Below, piece by piece: positions 6,810 through 7,483 of a DNA stretch of 7,483 nucleotides. Numbering within the stretch: position 1 is the first letter of the stretch; the number at the start of each line of letters is the position of its first letter. The position numbers were made by a program, and so were the translations under genes. Source of the stretch: Deltaproteobacteria bacterium (lineage in GTDB: Bacteria; Desulfobacterota; Desulfobacteria; Desulfobacterales; SURF-15); contig JAHEHB010000277.1 of assembly GCA_024644775.1 (NCBI GenBank), positions 1-7,483 of the forward strand, given 5' to 3'. The notes below the pieces were generated by a model. That model was not told the DNA's origin. It did no database searches and saw nothing but the letters and a program-made list of their open reading frames with translations.

Positions 6810-7483
6810 TTAGGGCCTGTGAAGCTTTTTTATTCGAAAGAGCTCTTTGAATACAAAAAAAGATTTCTGTAAATTGTCATACACGATTCGAGAGTCTTCT
6901 ATATGACGCCATTTTACGGGAAACTCTGCCACCCGGAAATCATGTCGTTTCGCGAGCCAGAGGATTTCAGGATCAAAAATTACACTATGGAGCCTCTGTT
7001 TTTGGAAAAGTGTTTTTACCACAAAGGCCTTAAATAGCTTAAAACCACATTGGGTATCTTTATAATCAATATCCAGAAACCGGTTCTGGACAAACGTGTA
7101 AATTTTTGCCGACAACTCACGAAAGAAATTTTGATGCGCGATGACAGCCGCCCCCGAAATGGCGCGTGACGCAATGGCGATATCGGCACCTTCCGCCAGC
7201 AGACGCATTCCTTTTTCAACCTCCTCAATCGGTACCGAATAGTCTGCATCCATAAACATAATGCAATCACCAACCCCTTTGAGCATACCGAATCGAACGG
7301 CATACCCTTTTCCGCGATTCGGATGATATTCGAAGACTTTCAAGGATACCTTCCGGCTCGCACCGAAATCATTTTTTACAATCGCTTTGGTTCCATCCGT
7401 ACTGCCGTCGCTGATCACAAGGATTTCGCTTTGGTAGTCCTGTTTATTCAGATACGAAAACGTTTGTTCGAGGGTTCGAACAA
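6810..7483 (-). CDS. GT2 polyprenyl-phosphate sugar synthase, Alg5/DPG-synthase type (5' end cut)
   Basis: This cytoplasmic GT-A enzyme probably transfers a hexose from a nucleotide sugar to undecaprenyl phosphate. The frame stays open to the window edge. The visible 223 residues start inside the N-terminal Rossmann-like part, so roughly the first 20-30 residues are missing. Motifs in visible numbering are VISDGSTDGT (22-31), NRGKGYAVR (55-63), the DXD-type MDADYSVP (77-84), DTQCGFKLF (142-150), FDPEILWLAKRH (169-180) and PVKWRHIEDSRI (188-199). This order is typical of dolichyl-phosphate glucosyltransferase-like GT2 enzymes. The GTG at 7416-7418 is an internal Val of the DGSTDGT strand, not a start. 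The protein ends at RIKKLHRP with no membrane tail, so it lacks the C-terminal helices or GtrA domain of some relatives. Its stop is 5 bases from that of the convergent GT39 gene. Glucose versus mannose or another sugar cannot be decided. Confidence 0.92.
   Translation of the reverse strand, partial: VRTLEQTFSYLNKQDYQSEILVISDGSTDGTKAIVKNDFGASRKVSLKVFEYHPNRGKGYAVRFGMLKGVGDCIMFMDADYSVPIEEVEKGMRLLAEGADIAIASRAISGAAVIAHQNFFRELSAKIYTFVQNRFLDIDYKDTQCGFKLFKAFVVKTLFQKQRLHSVIFDPEILWLAKRHDFRVAEFPVKWRHIEDSRIVYDNLQKSFFVFKELFRIKKLHRP
6825..6862. repeat. Imperfect inverted repeat at the convergent gene ends
   Basis: The core AAAGAGCTCTTT (6837-6848) is a perfect 12-base palindrome. It extends through ATTC (6832-6835) and GAAT (6849-6852) with one bulged G at 6836. 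It then runs to CTTTTTT (6825-6831) on the left and A7G (6855-6862) on the right, with two unpaired bases at 6853-6854. It lies inside the last codons of the GT2 gene, 21 bases past the GT39 stop. The transcript of either strand could fold into a long AU-rich stem with almost no loop. It is not a standard intrinsic terminator, because the U run sits in the 5' arm and is not after the stem. Confidence 0.6.

Noticed and set aside
6805..6831. Intrinsic terminator for the GT39 gene (AGGGCCT...AAGC then T6)
   Set aside because: A T6 run is present, but the stem before it is only about four pairs with a mismatch, so I do not call it.
6810..7418. GT2 gene starting at the GTG at 7416-7418
   Set aside because: The frame stays open to 7483 and the upstream codons read as a normal GT2 N-terminal segment (TLEQTFSYLNKQDYQSEIL). 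The GTG encodes the Val of VISDGSTDGT.
1..7483. CRISPR array, tRNA, rRNA, prophage or toxin-antitoxin system
   Set aside because: There are no regularly spaced repeats, cloverleaf-like segments or matching proteins; the supported genes fill nearly all the space.

Overview
The window looks like chromosomal DNA of a Gram-negative bacterium that makes Kdo-containing lipopolysaccharide. My best guess is an anaerobic Desulfobacterota (Desulfobacterales-like) genome of intermediate GC. That placement is inference from protein style and gene order, because there is no rRNA or other marker. Almost all the DNA is coding, and every gene I can name acts in the cell envelope.

Left and centre (241-5023, minus strand): a tight run transcribed right to left, lptF - lptG - waaA - lpxK. 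LptF and LptG are the paired inner-membrane permeases of the LPS export ABC transporter. WaaA adds Kdo to lipid IVA, and LpxK adds the lipid A 4'-phosphate. Gaps of 9, 37 and 18 bases and a common strand indicate one transcript. It therefore joins the last steps of Kdo2-lipid A assembly to LPS extraction from the inner membrane. LptB, LptC and MsbA are not in the window. A sigma70-like promoter on the minus strand (5148-5176) sits about 125-150 bases upstream of lptF. The leader between holds a 25-codon reading frame whose stop overlaps the lptF start as ATGA.

Right (5239-7483): after a 215-base divergent intergenic region, a GT39 (ArnT/PMT_2-type) multi-pass membrane glycosyltransferase is read on the plus strand. 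It meets, tail to tail with 5 bases between the stops, a GT2 polyprenyl-phosphate sugar synthase (Alg5/dolichyl-phosphate glucosyltransferase type) on the minus strand, whose N-terminus is cut by the window edge. The two make biochemical sense as a pair: GT2 would charge undecaprenyl phosphate with a sugar, and GT39 would move that sugar from the lipid carrier to a periplasmic-side acceptor, plausibly lipid A or LPS core given the neighbours.

The far left (1-240), downstream of lpxK, holds no gene I can support. It has a nine-C run and short inverted repeats. I see no CRISPR array, tRNA, rRNA, insertion sequence or phage gene. The window is mostly a conventional LPS locus. The points worth a second look are the lptF leader ORF, the weak or absent Shine-Dalgarno sites, the very short predicted leader of the GT39 gene, and an inverted repeat in the convergent gene ends.
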